Shown: one piece after another, positions 43,969 through 55,257 of the stretch
Layout of the letters: every line of letters begins with the position of its first letter
How positions within the stretch are numbered: position 1 is the stretch's first letter
Assembly: GCA_019828595.1 (NCBI GenBank)
Contig: JAHQRK010000011.1
Location: 1,488,001-1,552,000, forward strand
Source of the DNA: Aphanomyces cochlioides
Taxonomy: Eukaryota; Oomycota; Saprolegniomycetes; Saprolegniales; Verrucalvaceae
Direction: 5' to 3'
DNA: 64,000 nt
Notes under the pieces: model-generated
What the model saw: only the letters and a program-made list of their open reading frames with translations
The model's database searches: none
Told to the model about the DNA's origin: nothing
Position numbers and translations under genes: made by a program

Positions 43969-44534
43969 TCATGCAGTCTCTTCTTTAGCTTCAGGCGCTC
44001 GATAAAAGTGCGTACGTTCAGACAAAACATTGCCAAGATCGCGAAAGTGACGATGGACATTTGTAGTCACATGGATTGCCTCCTATAGAATTGTCGACTG
44101 AATCAGTAAGGCAAACCATGCTCAACGCTTGTACCTGAATGTTTTCAATCGAAAATGTGAGCGATTCATTCACGTTGTCCATGCGAATGTGTGAAGTCTC
44201 AAAAGCATTCTGACAGAGCAACCACGATTCCTTCTTCGCTCGTTCGTTCGCAGCATCTACAAGACAAAGATTACACTCGCTCAGGTACATTGCAGCGAGA
44301 CATACGCAGCGCTGCGAGATGCTGTTCGACTTTCATGGGCACTTCAGGCGTGGACGGACGAGAGAGCGCTGAGATGGCCAGCGATGTTTTTATGGCTTTT
44401 GCCGTCGCTTCTGTTGCGGTTTTGTTGAGAAGCTTGGCATATTCACGCAGCATCGTTGGAACTTGAGGGATATTTGTCATAGGCGGCATCTTCTCCTGCA
44501 ATTTTTCCAAGTGAGCTTGCACCGACTTCTCCAT
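43969..44534 (-). CDS. small helical protein, possibly BORC subunit 7-like
   Basis: Exons 44534-44306, 44256-44135 and 44082-43969 (introns of 49 and 52 nt) join to 154 residues ending RAPEAKEETA. The sequence is mostly helical: MEKSVQAHLEKLQEKM, REYAKLLNKTATEATAKAI, and a C-terminal coiled-coil-like part (IENIQEAIHVTTNVHRHFRD). Size and layout recall small BLOC/BORC subunits such as BORCS7, but similarity was judged by eye and is weak. Divergent from the methyltransferase relic with a 181-nt gap. Confidence 0.6.
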
Positions 44535-44715
44535 GGCGCCCTTGTCCTGACAATTTGGACAAAGGTTGGAACTACGGATAAGAGAATTATCCGGATAACT
44601 CTGTAATATTATACTAGTTGATAAATATACCTGTATTTATTGATACTTGGATGAAAATCCACATCAAAGACCAACGTTGACGACCATCTGACATGTGCGG
44701 AACAATGTCGTCGTG
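44535..44715. promoter_or_regulatory. short divergent intergenic region with CCGGATAA palindrome
   Basis: Between the helical protein and the methyltransferase relic. TTATCCGGATAA (44587-44598) is a perfect 12-nt palindrome and CGGATAA lies 12 nt before it. Related motifs are found in other divergent promoters of the window. Confidence 0.4.
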
Positions 44716-45500
44716 ATGTCGGGGCTAGAGAGACATTTTTCAATATTCTCCATGAGTCAAAGACGTCTTGTCCATGCTGTAGCCAAGTCTGGCTTTGTGA
44801 ACGGCAATTTCTACGACAAGGCCAGACCAAACTTCCCCATTGAATGCCTCGACCATGCGATTCCATCAAATTGACACGCACAAGTCCTGTCGTCGAGATT
44901 GGAAGCGGGACTGGCAAGTTTACGGAGCTCTTGGCCTCGCGCTTCGACAATCTGACGACCGTGGAACCCTCGGAAGGAATGCGCAGTGCATTTGCTGAAA
45001 AATTTCCATCCATCCCGTGCTTGGAGGGCACTGCTGAACATCTCCCTCTTCCCGACAACTCGCAAGATGCCATTTACCTCGCTCAAGCATTCCACTGGTG
45101 CTCGAGCATTGATGCATTGCAAGAGTTTTCTCGAGTTCTTGTGCCCCGTGGTCTTTTGGGACTCGTTTGGAACTTGGAGGATGCTCAAACTCCACGAGCA
45201 ATTCGATGGCCATGTTCCCCAATATCGCACCATGGAGTGGGAGAAAGTCTTCCGAGGCCAGTCCATATTTGAATACCCATTGAAGCATATCCGCATGAGC
45301 GCACAATTCCAGTGGACAGTGTCAATCAAATCTGGGATCGTGTGTATTCAAAGTCGTATGTCCAAACGTTGCCCGAGAGGGAAATGGAAGGGCTGAAGGC
45401 TGAAGTACATTCGATATTGGAAGGTGCGGCATTCACGCGTGACGGAGAGGGACGCATTCTGTATCCCTACGTGACTGACATGACCCGCAAAGTCGTGTAA
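44716..45500 (+). pseudogene. class I SAM-dependent methyltransferase, multiple frame changes
   Basis: The start MSGLERHFSIFSMSQRRL runs into NFYDKARPNFPIECLDHAIP, as expected for a Methyltransf_11-type protein. The frame then breaks at about 44865; the next frame holds the SAM-binding motif VVEIGSGTGKFTELLA and LPDNSQDAIYLAQAFHWC. A second break at about 45180 (after GLVWNLEDAQTP) moves to a frame with EQFDGHVPQYRTMEWEKVF, and a third near 45285 to PVDSVNQIWDRVYSKSYVQ, which continues to the stop at 45500. No GT..AG introns explain the shifts. Either a young pseudogene or poor local sequence. Confidence 0.7.
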
Positions 45501-46409
45501 TTTGTACGAGTTCATTTGCAACGCATTCGGAATAAAGCATCCATGTCTGTATTCGATGGTGTTGGTGTCTATCTTCGGAGGGAAACCATCCCGAACTGAC
45601 TAAAGGCGACGTCTTGCTGTTCATTGAAAGTTGCAACCTGCTTTTGATCATAAAGACTGGAGAACCAGGTGGCAAAGTCCAACTTGAGACAACTCATTAC
45701 TTTAGCGTGCTCATGTGTTTTGTCTTTACAGATCGGATCTGGAGGAAGGATACGAAGTTGGAACAGCGCAAAATCCCCAAGTGCGGTGCTAGGCTCACTC
45801 AACTCGTCGACCTCATTCCCTGAGTCCCCGTTATCGTTACTATTTTGAAAATATCAAGGATAGGAGCTACAAAGTGGGAATTCCCTGCCTGCAAAATATG
45901 AAGTCCATTAAACTCTCTCATGAGTACGAGCTCTATTGTTATGAAAGATTTGGCAACCCAAAACCCATTGGAATCGGCGACATGGCCCTGTACTCAGGTC
46001 GTAGCAGTTGTTTCGCAGATTCTGGGCTCGATGAACTACTTCAAGTCTTGACCAAAGCCACATCAATCATCATGCAATGCCCTTGTAAGGGGCGAGGTGC
46101 ACCCCTTTTAGTATCTCAGATGTCTTGCCAATATCTTCAGGGCCACGAAATGCCTGAATACTCAATTCCATTGACTGAGATCCACATGCGTCCGGTCGCA
46201 CACATTGAGAGAAGTGTTTGAAGCAACGGGGCACATGTAGATTGTATAACCTTGGTGGGGAATCAGCGATGGGTATGAACGAAATATCGTGGCTGGAATG
46301 CTACTGTATTTGCTTCAATGGAGTAGAGCGCATAATATCCTGGTAGCAACATCGATTGCTGTTGTGTCAAAACATTGCAGTTGAACCACTTTGAAAATAT
46401 ATTGGAGGT
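45501..46409. other. intergenic region with an unassigned open frame
   Basis: A plus-strand frame at about 45796-46221 encodes some 140 residues (RYRYYFENIKDRSYKVGIPC, YELYCYERFGNPKPIGIGDM) with no ATG at a sensible place and no recognised domain; it may be part of a decayed gene. Minus-strand frame 45802-45569 is also open. Neither is called as a gene. Confidence 0.35.
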
Positions 46410-49268
46410 TCACGACCAACGTCGAGGGTTATGGCGGAGTTTTGCATGAAGCAGGTCAAGAATATACGCGGTCTCGTCTTGGGAAAAATGATCGAGCACA
46501 ACATCAACGACGAGGGGATGTCGCTTTAATATCGAATGTGCTACAACCAGCTTGTGGTAGGTCGACTCAGTCAACTCTGTTGGAACAAGTTTCTTCTGAA
46601 AGCCTTCGTCCAAAAGCTTTTTTGTGATTTGTGTCAAGGTCTCCCGGAGCTTATGGCGCTTCTTTATTATCTCAGCGACGGCAGGGGTCATAAATGCAAC
46701 ACGGCGAGCTCTTGTGGCTAATTTTGTCAGCGCAGTCCACGAATATCTCTTAACATGCCCTTGAGCATGTGTACCCTCTGCTTTTCTTGACTCATGTCTT
46801 GACGTCCCAACTGGAGAAATCCGACGACTGCGTGCAATCGTAGACACGTTAGAACGTAGCACTCGTACAGCATTAAGGCGGAAAATAAATTTGGTGCACG
46901 CAGCGTCGATGGAGAAGAGAATATCATCAATAACGAAGTAAAGCTCGATAGTTTGTCGAGATTCGACTTTGGCTTGAGTCGCCAAGAGATTTGCTATGAG
47001 CATGTCCGAGTAATGTTTGGACGGCCCCTCGCGACCATTTTTCATCTCAATGAACTTGACGCAGTCCAAGATAATATTGAGTATTCCATGTAGGAGCAAA
47101 AGATCCAATCCACCATACTGGACTGTAAACTTCGACATGTTGGCCATATTTAGACGCTCGGTAAAATCCACTTTAGTCCACTCAATGTGTTTCCAATGGA
47201 GGGAATATAGTTTTATCATAGTCCTGGCCGCTGCGGTTGCCAAGTGGTATTCATGACTAGCCACAAGAGTACAAAGAGCATGGATCATTGTGGAATCCGT
47301 CAGTCTTACTGATGAGCTCGTGTACATCTCATGCAATATTTTGCATGCAGTATATCGAGCCTTGGGATAAACGGATCGTGCCATGTTGGCCAAGACAACG
47401 ACAATTCTTCGCAATGACAAGTCGACTTCAGGACTGTTTTCGGAGCTCCATTGACCTAAGTGACGCTGTGACGCAAGTGCCTGGGTACTCATTGTATCTT
47501 CAACGAGTTGAGTCAAGGGTGGACCCAACGTAGGCTTGATTGAGTCCAATTTGCCCTTGACTTTGCTGGAGGCACTATGCTCAATATGCTTCTTTTGTGT
47601 TTTCTTGCATTTGACAGCGGATTCCCAGAGACCTAGCGGCAAGCAATTTGTGCTTTCTAAAACGACTTCAGCCATGGTAAAGTACTTGAACCAAAGGGTC
47701 CACATGGCTTGACAAGTGTACACTAACGCCATCCCTTGCTCTGTGTGGACAGATTCATACAAATTGCCGTATAAGAGACGGACGAGCTTGGATCTGTATT
47801 CATCAGTCCATTCAGACTGATTCTCAAGAGTCAGTGATACTGCCGCCACAGCTTTAATTCGACCATTTGGATGGGCAAGTGCCTGTTCTAGAGTCATGTC
47901 GGGAATTTCAAAAGTTTGTGCACGTCGGCCATTGATATACCAGACAGTCACACCAAAGAACGGATAAATGCCACACACTATCCAAGACCACACCCACTGA
48001 CTCTCTGCGATGGCATTCCTCTTGCTTTTTTCAGCGACGATATTGACCAGCGATATTATGACAAGGTATGTCGAAAAGTAACATGATGTCACAAAAGAGA
48101 GACTGCGTAGGTTATTCAGTAGTTTTCCAACACCTAGGCACTAAAGAAAAGAGGATTACATACTGCGTATTTGGATTTGCTTACGGGTTGATTTTTGTAA
48201 TTGTACCGAAAGAGAAGGTAAAATATGATGAAATTTGCCACGCCAGTGACGAGGTACACAAGTTTGTCGTCCACATACAAGATCAGCTTTTGTGTCGTAA
48301 TGAAAAGAAGACAACATGCTAGTCATTTTTAAGTCACTCCATCGTTGGTCATGACCAACCTGTACGGCAATATGTCATGAGTGAGTAGTATGATGTTTGG
48401 AAACGAAATCGAACAGCAAAAACCTGATCACTGAAGTGCATTTTGTACAATAATGTTCCTAGAGATAGGATTCTCAGCTTTCTTATTTTCACTCTCAAGA
48501 GATACGTACGCCAAAATAGTATTCCAAACGAAATGACTGCAATGAGAGCAAAATACCAGTAAACTTTGGGATCAGCACAACTGCTTCCACCGGCAAAATG
48601 CAGCTCATCCATCTTGTTACTGCAAGCACCGATATCAATAATAGCATACGTAAAAGTCGTAAATCCTGTATCGTAGGCGAGGGGTAGAATCACTTTTTGG
48701 AGCGCCCGCTTCATTCCTTTGGTGTGAAAGATATCACATAAAATTACCATCACGAAGACTAGGAATTTGGCCACTTGATACTGCCAACCCACAACTACTG
48801 AGTAATTGGACGTCGCATTATACATAATGAGCTGGACTGGCACGTAGCTGAAGACGCCAAGCTCAATGAGAATTGACAGAATAATCCATATTCGTCTTGG
48901 GTCATCAATTTTACGGCCCATAACCTCCTTCTTTTGCCGCGCAACGACAACACCAAGTGCTAAACTTATTTCACTCTGAATTATGTATTGATTTGCTTAC
49001 CTTGTGTGGGGATATCATGGAGATCATACACGCTCATCTTGAATTCTTCAACCAAGTTGGAATACCATGAAAATGCGATGGCGAGCACAAAGTAGATGAA
49101 CCACAGAATGCAGACAGACTGATAGTCAAGGTGCTGATACCCACAACACCTCCAATTGTTGCTGAAGTGAAGACTGCATACACAAGCCCAGTTTATTGAA
49201 GTAGAGTTGATGGAGCCTGCAGCAGTTAGATCGCACGCCAGGCTGGCATCTGTCAGGTTACATTGCAT
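46410..49268 (-). CDS. multi-pass membrane protein with C-terminal helical repeats, paralogue 1
   Basis: Exons 49268-49001, 48959-48510, 48458-48360, 48318-48185 and 48140-46410 join to 893 residues; introns are 41, 51, 41 and 44 nt. About eight membrane spans lie in the first 400 residues (for example LWFIYFVLAIAFSWY, IWIILSILIELGVFSYV, VYWYFALIAVISFGILFW). The C-terminal 480 residues are helical and ARM/HEAT-like (RIKAVAAVSLTLENQSEW, YPKARYTACKILHEMY, HLATAAARTMIKLY). Conserved blocks YDLHDIPTQ, ALGVVVARQKK and NNLRSLSF are shared with the gene at 61.2 kb. Function unknown. The 5' end is uncertain: one more upstream exon is possible in 49269-49577. Confidence 0.7.
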
Positions 49269-49577
49269 CTCGAGTTGGCATCACCCACTGAAAATATATC
49301 TGCCGGTTGAAAAAGAAGTTAAGAATGACAGATTTATTAATAGCACGAGTCTTCAATATCGTCATTTTCGCAGGGAGTCAATTTCCATTCCGCCAACAAT
49401 GTGCGTAACACGACTCGTCGAAGGATACTGCTACATGAGCCACTTGATCAAATGCCTTTTATGGACCAAATACCGTACCTTGTGCAAGATGTAGCAAATG
49501 ATGTTATTCGATCGATAGCCTCGACTTGATTCGCTGCGATGCTACTCAAACTGATGATTATACCTAGTTCACGGTGT

Positions 49578-50812
49578 CTACCTCACTCCAGACTTCTCAA
49601 TGAATTGAAGAAATCCTCTATCAACCATATTCCCATTTATAACATTCGTTGATGGCGATGCTGAGTCAAAAGTCTTGTTTAGTGCTGTGAAGTGAGCAAT
49701 TACTCCGGAGGGTTGAAAATGACGCCACCCTCGACCGACAATGTACCGCTCAGAGCTGGCAGGTCGACTCGTCTACACAAGCTGGAATGAGAAACTTAGA
49801 TTTCTCCTCCTCCTACCATTGGCTTCACAATTGCAATCTCAGAAAACAAGTGGTGCAAAACATAAAGCAGTCCAAGCGAGATGGCTGATGAGAGTTCAAA
49901 AGATTTACAGACGAAGTGACCTCCTTTTCGAAGTACACGAGTCATGACTAAGATCTCACATAGCACAAGTCGGTGCATAAGACTTTCCTGCTCTTTGTCA
50001 ACATTGGACATGATGCTCTAGCGTACCTGATTGGATTGATTCCTAGCATCTTGAAATCCTCCATCAGCGACAACCAAGTCCACACCTTCACTGTGCGCTT
50101 GCAGGACCTAAAATTGCCACAACGATAAACCCCAGTCTAGTGAAGAAATTACCTGACGTGCAAAATGATCCATATTTGTTTGCTCGTATAAATCGCCCGT
50201 GTTGTCAGCACCGTACGAGATTTGAAGTTTCTCCAAAACCTTCTTCGAAACATGCCAGTCTAAATGGGTCGATGTGGGAACCTTGATCGATATGCCATGT
50301 CCACGAATTGACTGATGATTCCTGTCTGCTCGGAAAACCAAGTATTCAGAAAAGCCACCTGGGGCACCACATAAGTCCACAAACGACACGCTTTGATTTT
50401 GCTCAGGGGATGGCATCAATTGGACACAAGCGTCAATTTCTGCCAATTTCATTGCTGATCGATTGACAAATCTCCATTTGCCCACCAATTCAAAGGGATT
50501 TGCCAAGCTACGGCAGTTTCTATACACGTCATCTCGCAACTGCAGCGCATGCAATTTGTTTTTCATATCCAAAACTGTTTCCAAGCTTTTCTGCAGTCGT
50601 GATAGGCCATGTACGACCGAGGGGGGATCCATGTCCAGAAATCCTTCCAAGTCGTTCAGCTCCAAGCGAGTAGCCGGTCGATAAAACTCAATTGTCGGAA
50701 GGGTGTAATCGATTTTAGTGACTTTGTTTTTCTTCTTTGTCTGCTTAGTTACATGTTTACGCTTCCCAAACGTCGAAAAGCCAAGGAGATCTTTCAAGCT
50801 CTCATCATCCAT
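49578..50812 (-). CDS. FtsJ-type cap-specific mRNA 2'-O-methyltransferase (CMTR1-like)
   Basis: Exons 50812-50153, 50107-50027, 49990-49817 and 49772-49578 give 369 residues; introns are 45, 36 and 44 nt. The Rossmann-fold MTase shows FVNRSAMKLAEIDA (first catalytic Lys region), VSFVDLCGAPGGFSEYLV (SAM-binding motif I), DLVVADGGF (catalytic Asp), GGHFVCKSFE (second catalytic Lys) and KPMTSRPASSERYIVGRGW, the conserved motif of cap-1 methyltransferases. The 36-nt intron removes an in-frame TAG. Shorter than animal CMTR1, which has G-patch, guanylyltransferase-like and WW regions that are missing here. Expected to methylate the first transcribed nucleotide of mRNA. Confidence 0.85.
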
Positions 50813-50852
50813 GACGCTGCTTGCGATCGACTTCTAGCCGTTACTTTCTTAA

Positions 50853-50892
50853 CCAATCAGATGACATCAAGTGACCAAAATTTTTTGATTGG
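50853..50892. promoter_or_regulatory. paired CCAAT boxes upstream of the cap methyltransferase
   Basis: CCAATCA at 50853 and GATTGG at 50887, 40-80 nt upstream of the start codon at 50812 and just before the stop of the next gene at 50901. Confidence 0.5.
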
Positions 50893-50900
50893 ATAAAACT

Positions 50901-52301
50901 CTATAGTGTTTTGTGCAAACGTGGCAACAGCAAGACAGCGGCGGCCGACAAGACGAGAGGAACACCCACAAACCAAGTGCTGCTCCACGACGACGTCACG
51001 GCCACAGCATCTTTCTTGTTCCAATCCATTGGGAATCCCATCATAGAAGCAACTTCTACTGCCGCCTCTGTTCCGCTTTCTTGGAGAGGCACGGCATACA
51101 CACAGTAAGTACTGGAGAACCACAAGTTGCCGCGACCTTGCCGCGCACGGATCTTTTGAACAAGCTCATAAGACGTCTTGGTAAATAATGGACGGAGGAA
51201 CTCTGCTTTGTGCAGCACAAGGTCAGGGTTGGGGTCCACTAGAGGGTTCCAAGTTTGGAAGAGAGTATCGGCACCAGCTTCTTTCTTTTGGAATTTGGCC
51301 ACCCAGAGCGTCACCATGTTTTCGACAATGCCAGGCTTGCGCGCTTGACCTGGCTTGGCGACAATAAAGTTGTAAAATGACCAATCGCGGCGGTCTCGTG
51401 GCATCAAAATTGGGTCCCTGTGGATAACAACTTGGGCTATTTCATGGGGAACAGCAGCAAGAAGTGATCGCATTTCGTCATCGACATCTTTGAGAAAGTT
51501 GAGAGCACTACAAGCTTGTGACGAGATGACGATATGGTCGAATTCTTCAACGATTTCCACTTCTTCTCCAGATTTGACGTAGGCCACACGAGCACGCTGA
51601 CCATTGTTAGCTTGCCACACACCAGACACTCGCGTCGCGACATGCACCGTTTTGCAATGACGAGCTAGCTGAGCGGCAGCGATAGCCGAGCCGTTCTTGG
51701 TGACGACTTGGTTAACCGCATTTGATTTGGCCAAATAAGCCTTCAGAAGAACCACTGGATAATCCAACGCTGCGGCATTCGAGCAAGTGAGAATCATAGT
51801 CATCATGGGAAGGAGAATTCCATAGAGGTACTCATCGGAGCAGTTAAAAGAGGCAACGTACTCCCCAAGCGTAGTCGTAGGCGAAATATTTTCCACTGGC
51901 GTGAGAAAGAATTGGATATGGTCATAGATCGCGCGAAGGGAAAACTTGCGTAACATGGCAGCAACATGCCACGGGGAAGGCAGGCGGAGACCACCAATTC
52001 GCCATTCGGAGGCATGACAATAGAAAGCCGCCTCACCAAACTCGGAAAAGGACATATCACCAGGGTACGGCACAATCTCAACACCCGCTTCTTCGTACAT
52101 GGCAGCAAGGTTCACGTAATGAGACGCGCAAAACGAACGCGGCGGACAGTCGACATGCGCATCACCAAGTTGGAGCGTATGGACGCCCATTCCAAGCGCC
52201 GGCTCAGATTCGAGGATAGTCACATCGTTTTCAGGATGACGGCTTAGGAGATATGCCGCCGAGAGCCCAGAAATGCCACCGCCTATTACAGCAATCTTCA
52301 T
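50901..52301 (-). CDS. FAD/NAD(P)-binding amine oxidase-like protein
   Basis: One exon of 466 residues. The N-terminus MKIAVIGGGISGLSAAYLLS is a typical dinucleotide-binding GxGxxG fold, followed by the acidic VTILESE end of strand two. The middle resembles FAD-dependent amine oxidases and desaturase-like proteins; HIVISSQACSALNFL matches the motif near the second FAD strand. A C-terminal hydrophobic segment (TWFVGVPLVLSAAAVLLL) could anchor it in a membrane. Substrate not predictable. Ends about 90 nt from the cap methyltransferase start, same strand. Confidence 0.8.
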   Translation of the reverse strand: MKIAVIGGGISGLSAAYLLSRHPENDVTILESEPALGMGVHTLQLGDAHVDCPPRSFCASHYVNLAAMYEEAGVEIVPYPGDMSFSEFGEAAFYCHASEWRIGGLRLPSPWHVAAMLRKFSLRAIYDHIQFFLTPVENISPTTTLGEYVASFNCSDEYLYGILLPMMTMILTCSNAAALDYPVVLLKAYLAKSNAVNQVVTKNGSAIAAAQLARHCKTVHVATRVSGVWQANNGQRARVAYVKSGEEVEIVEEFDHIVISSQACSALNFLKDVDDEMRSLLAAVPHEIAQVVIHRDPILMPRDRRDWSFYNFIVAKPGQARKPGIVENMVTLWVAKFQKKEAGADTLFQTWNPLVDPNPDLVLHKAEFLRPLFTKTSYELVQKIRARQGRGNLWFSSTYCVYAVPLQESGTEAAVEVASMMGFPMDWNKKDAVAVTSSWSSTWFVGVPLVLSAAAVLLLPRLHKTL

Positions 52302-52371
52302 GACGCAGTAAGTTGCAGACTATGATGTGACCAAACGTTGGTGGGAAAGTGCTCCCATTCTCGCCACTTTT

Positions 52372-52392
52372 GATTGGCATGTTTGGCCCAAT
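52372..52392. promoter_or_regulatory. paired CCAAT boxes upstream of the amine oxidase-like gene
   Basis: GATTGG at 52372 and CCAATC at 52387, 70-90 nt upstream of the start codon. Confidence 0.45.
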
Positions 52393-52957
52393 CGTGGAAT
52401 TCGACAGAAGTTATGAATACTACAAGCTGGTGGCAGAGAAATCAAGGTCCTTGAAGTCGCTCGCTGGCTTTCGTGATCGAGTTGACATCTTATGAACGCA
52501 TGAATCACTCTTGAGGAATTCTCGAGTAGCTCGAACAGGAAGCTTTACCTATCCTTGCCAACAGCGCAACGACACCCTCCTCTAATTGAAAACAACAAAG
52601 ACAAGTAACACTGGAATCAAAATATCCACACCCTCGGCACAAAGCCACGCAACCACCAGCGGTCTGATGCGAAATAATTTCAATCCCAGCATCACTGTTG
52701 AGAAAACACAGCAAGAATACGAGTAAGGTAGACTGGGAGAGCAAGGCAGTCCTACCGGTAGATCGAGTCAGCGAAGGGCTGTTAGTACATTTGAGACGGT
52801 AGTCATATGTTTATTCCTTAATTGCACTGGAGGGAGAACCACGTCATGCCCACTTGAGAAGTTGGGTGCAGACTTGATAAATGAGTTGACGAATTGCTTC
52901 TCGGCTGTAGGGTGTGCCAAATGAGTTTACTAATAGTACTGGTATGCCATGAAATAG
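52393..52957. other. intergenic region
   Basis: A minus-strand frame at about 52744-52505 begins with a signal-like hydrophobic stretch (STLLVFLLCFLNSDAG) and has eight Cys residues, but starts at TTG with no ATG nearby. It could be the second exon of a small secreted protein; not supported enough to call. Confidence 0.35.
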
Positions 52958-54870
52958 TCATCCAGAGCTTTCTTCTGGAGAATCTGGTGCACTCTGTAGC
53001 GTCTTAACCTTGGCTTTCAACTCAGACCACAATTCGTTTGCGCCGTCAACATTGTAAATTCCTACGCAACTCACCCGGATGGTTTTCAAAAGCGCTTTGC
53101 CTAGCTGTCGCCTACGTATCACTTGATCACGAAGGATTTGCCCAGAATGTGACGTTACTTGGAGAGAGAAAAAATTACACTAATCTTCAGTTCTCGCGCC
53201 AAATTGATGAGCTCCATGACTTTTTCGTCCAAGCCCCCCTCGGAAGCACATTCGTCAATGTTGTACGCGACGAGCAAGCAAACAACTTTCCCAGTCTTGA
53301 GGCCGCGCTTCACCTCTCGTAAACCAAATACCAAGCGCCGCGATTTCTTGGCTTTCAATGGGTTTGTCAATCGAGCTCGTTCCTAATGTCATCAATAAAA
53401 CAACGAAGTCTCCACAAGACGCTAAACCTGCAAACTCATGAGCCGATTTAGGAAAGCAATGACCATGGTCTCCATTTCGCCGCCCTTATCAACTCCCTAC
53501 ATTATTTCAGCCGACTGCAACGTTGCTACTGGTACCTGATCTACATACTCTCGAATCGCTTGAGCGTTGGGCAGTCTCCGCACTGGTGGTATGTTGGTGA
53601 CCTCAATTTTTACCTGAGCTTCATTTGGTGGGACTTCGTTTTGATTCCAACTTGCGATGATAGGTTTTCCACCGAACGTTTTACAGTGGAATATAGTAGC
53701 AATTTCCTTGGCTTCTTTCGGTGACGAATATATCAGTGAGATTTCTCCAGTGCTTCTGTCGACAGTCAAATCTTGGACGGCATGGGGACTTGAAAAGGTC
53801 TGGCGAATGTCACTCAGCACTTCGTCGAATTCGTCGTCATCTTCAAGTTCCTCGGGCTCGCAAAATCCTTGCACTGATACTATAACGAGGGATGCCATAT
53901 TGTCGGGGTTGTAGAAATAACAGCTTACGACCTGGCCTCCAAATTTGATATTGTTGAATGCAGATACAGCAGCACTGGCACTTTCAGGGTTGGCATACTC
54001 GACGGTCACGATACCACTACTTCGGTCAATCTCGATGGTTTGGACGTCGCCATGGGTTTGAAATTGACGTTTCGTGTCGTCTAACGTATCACCGTACTCA
54101 TCCTCGTCTTCGACTTCATCTGGATCGACCAAATGCAAAACCTGGACCCTGGAAATGTTTTGTGGATTCAACTGCACCACTGGGGTTTCTCCTAATTTAG
54201 AGGCATAATATGCGATCCACTTTGCCTTGCGATCTCGTATCACACGTTTCTTGAGTGTGGACGGTCGCTTTTTCTTCTTAGCTACCACTTGTGGAGTATA
54301 TATCGCGTCAGCTGGAGGATTCTGTGGTGTGGCAGACGATGGAGGTGGGGGCGGCGGCAGGGAAGCAATTGCACCTTTTGTGTTCGCCTTTGTCTTGTTC
54401 TGCTTTTTGGGTTTTATAAAGTCACCCAGACTTAAATTTGTTGCTTGGACTTTGGGTGCCATTTTGGCTCTTTCTCTCTTCGAGCGAGACGTGTTCACAT
54501 CAGGGTCACTTTTTGTCAACGCTTCATTAGTCTTCAATGGAGGTGGGGGCGGTTGACTGGTATTGGATTCCCATCTACGACCCACTTTTAATTGCGGTGG
54601 CATACTCTGAGAAAGTGATGGTTGCACTGGCGCTTTCGCTTCTGCCTTGACAACATTCGCTTTGCCTCGACTTGCGCTTGTGGTCTTGGAAGCGGTTACT
54701 CTAGGCTCCTCAGAGCCCACACTCTGCTCGAAATTTTCCCATCGCCGTGTGTTTATCTTGGTAGTGTTCACTTGAGGTGGATCTGGAAACTCTAGTGTCG
54801 ACCTGTCTTCTCGTTTAACTCGCTGAAGGATTTGCTTCGGCGGCATCCTTGTCAAGGATGAATTTTGCAT
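52958..54870 (-). CDS. SECIS-binding protein 2-like, with RRM-like domains and L7Ae domain
   Basis: Exons 54870-53536, 53496-53428, 53382-53159 and 53111-52958 give 593 residues; introns are 39, 45 and 47 nt. The first 200 residues are disordered and basic with Pro runs. Two RRM-like (U2AF-homology-type) domains follow: one with VLHLVDPDEVEDEDEYGDTL and IEIDRSSGIVTVEY, the other with IVSVQGFCEPEELEDDDEF and LTVDRSTGEISLIY. The C-terminal 150 residues match the L7Ae RNA-binding region of SBP2: RRLVFGLREVKRGL, CLLVAYNIDECASEGGLDEK, ISVIFSLSKRQLGKALLKTI and SCVGIYNVDGA. SBP2 binds SECIS elements to recode UGA as selenocysteine. The RRM-like part is unusual for the family as known from animals. 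Divergent from the PH-kinase gene. Confidence 0.85.
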
Positions 54871-55257
54871 TTTCCGGAAATAACCGGATACATCAATGTC
54901 AAGTTGGTCGCAAGCTCTGCATTTTCTTTCTTGGATTTCGCGGAGTTGTCAGATCTTGCGCCACGTCGGTTCCTTCCGCGGACCAGTGGCGTTGGAAATG
55001 TTCCATTGCAAGATGTTCGATGGTTCTGTTGAGTGGAGTTGCCTGAATGGAAGATTCCGAATATATATCCGTACGTGACCATCGGTTTCATCTGAGGTGG
55101 TGGCAACAACTTGGTCATCACCCAATGGATGTAGCCAACGCCCAAGATCTATTTTGGTGCAAGTTGTTGCGTCTCCATCACCACTCTGTCGAAGGAGCAA
55201 GTGGCCATCACTTGTTGATTCTCCGACAGAGCTGGACGGTTGGAATCCTCCAAGAAT
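54871..55257. promoter_or_regulatory. divergent promoter region between the SBP2-like and PH-kinase genes
   Basis: 387 nt. Next to the SBP2-like start lie the palindrome TTTCCGGAAA (54871) and CCGGATA (54884). Open frames inside it have no protein features. Confidence 0.4.

Noticed and set aside
44844..45272. Methyltransferase as a short intact gene starting at 44844
   Set aside because: The conserved N-terminal part is in another frame upstream, and C-terminal blocks are in two further frames, so this open frame is a fragment.
49991..50026. In-frame TAG in the cap methyltransferase as a pseudogene lesion or selenocysteine-like recoding
   Set aside because: A 36-nt GT..AG intron removes it and joins the conserved blocks in frame.
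52505..52744. Small secreted Cys-rich protein
   Set aside because: Begins at TTG without an ATG or a convincing upstream exon; left as a possibility only.
53038..53322. Plus-strand open frame of 94 codons
   Set aside because: Lies antisense to the L7Ae exons of the SBP2-like gene, which are strongly supported.
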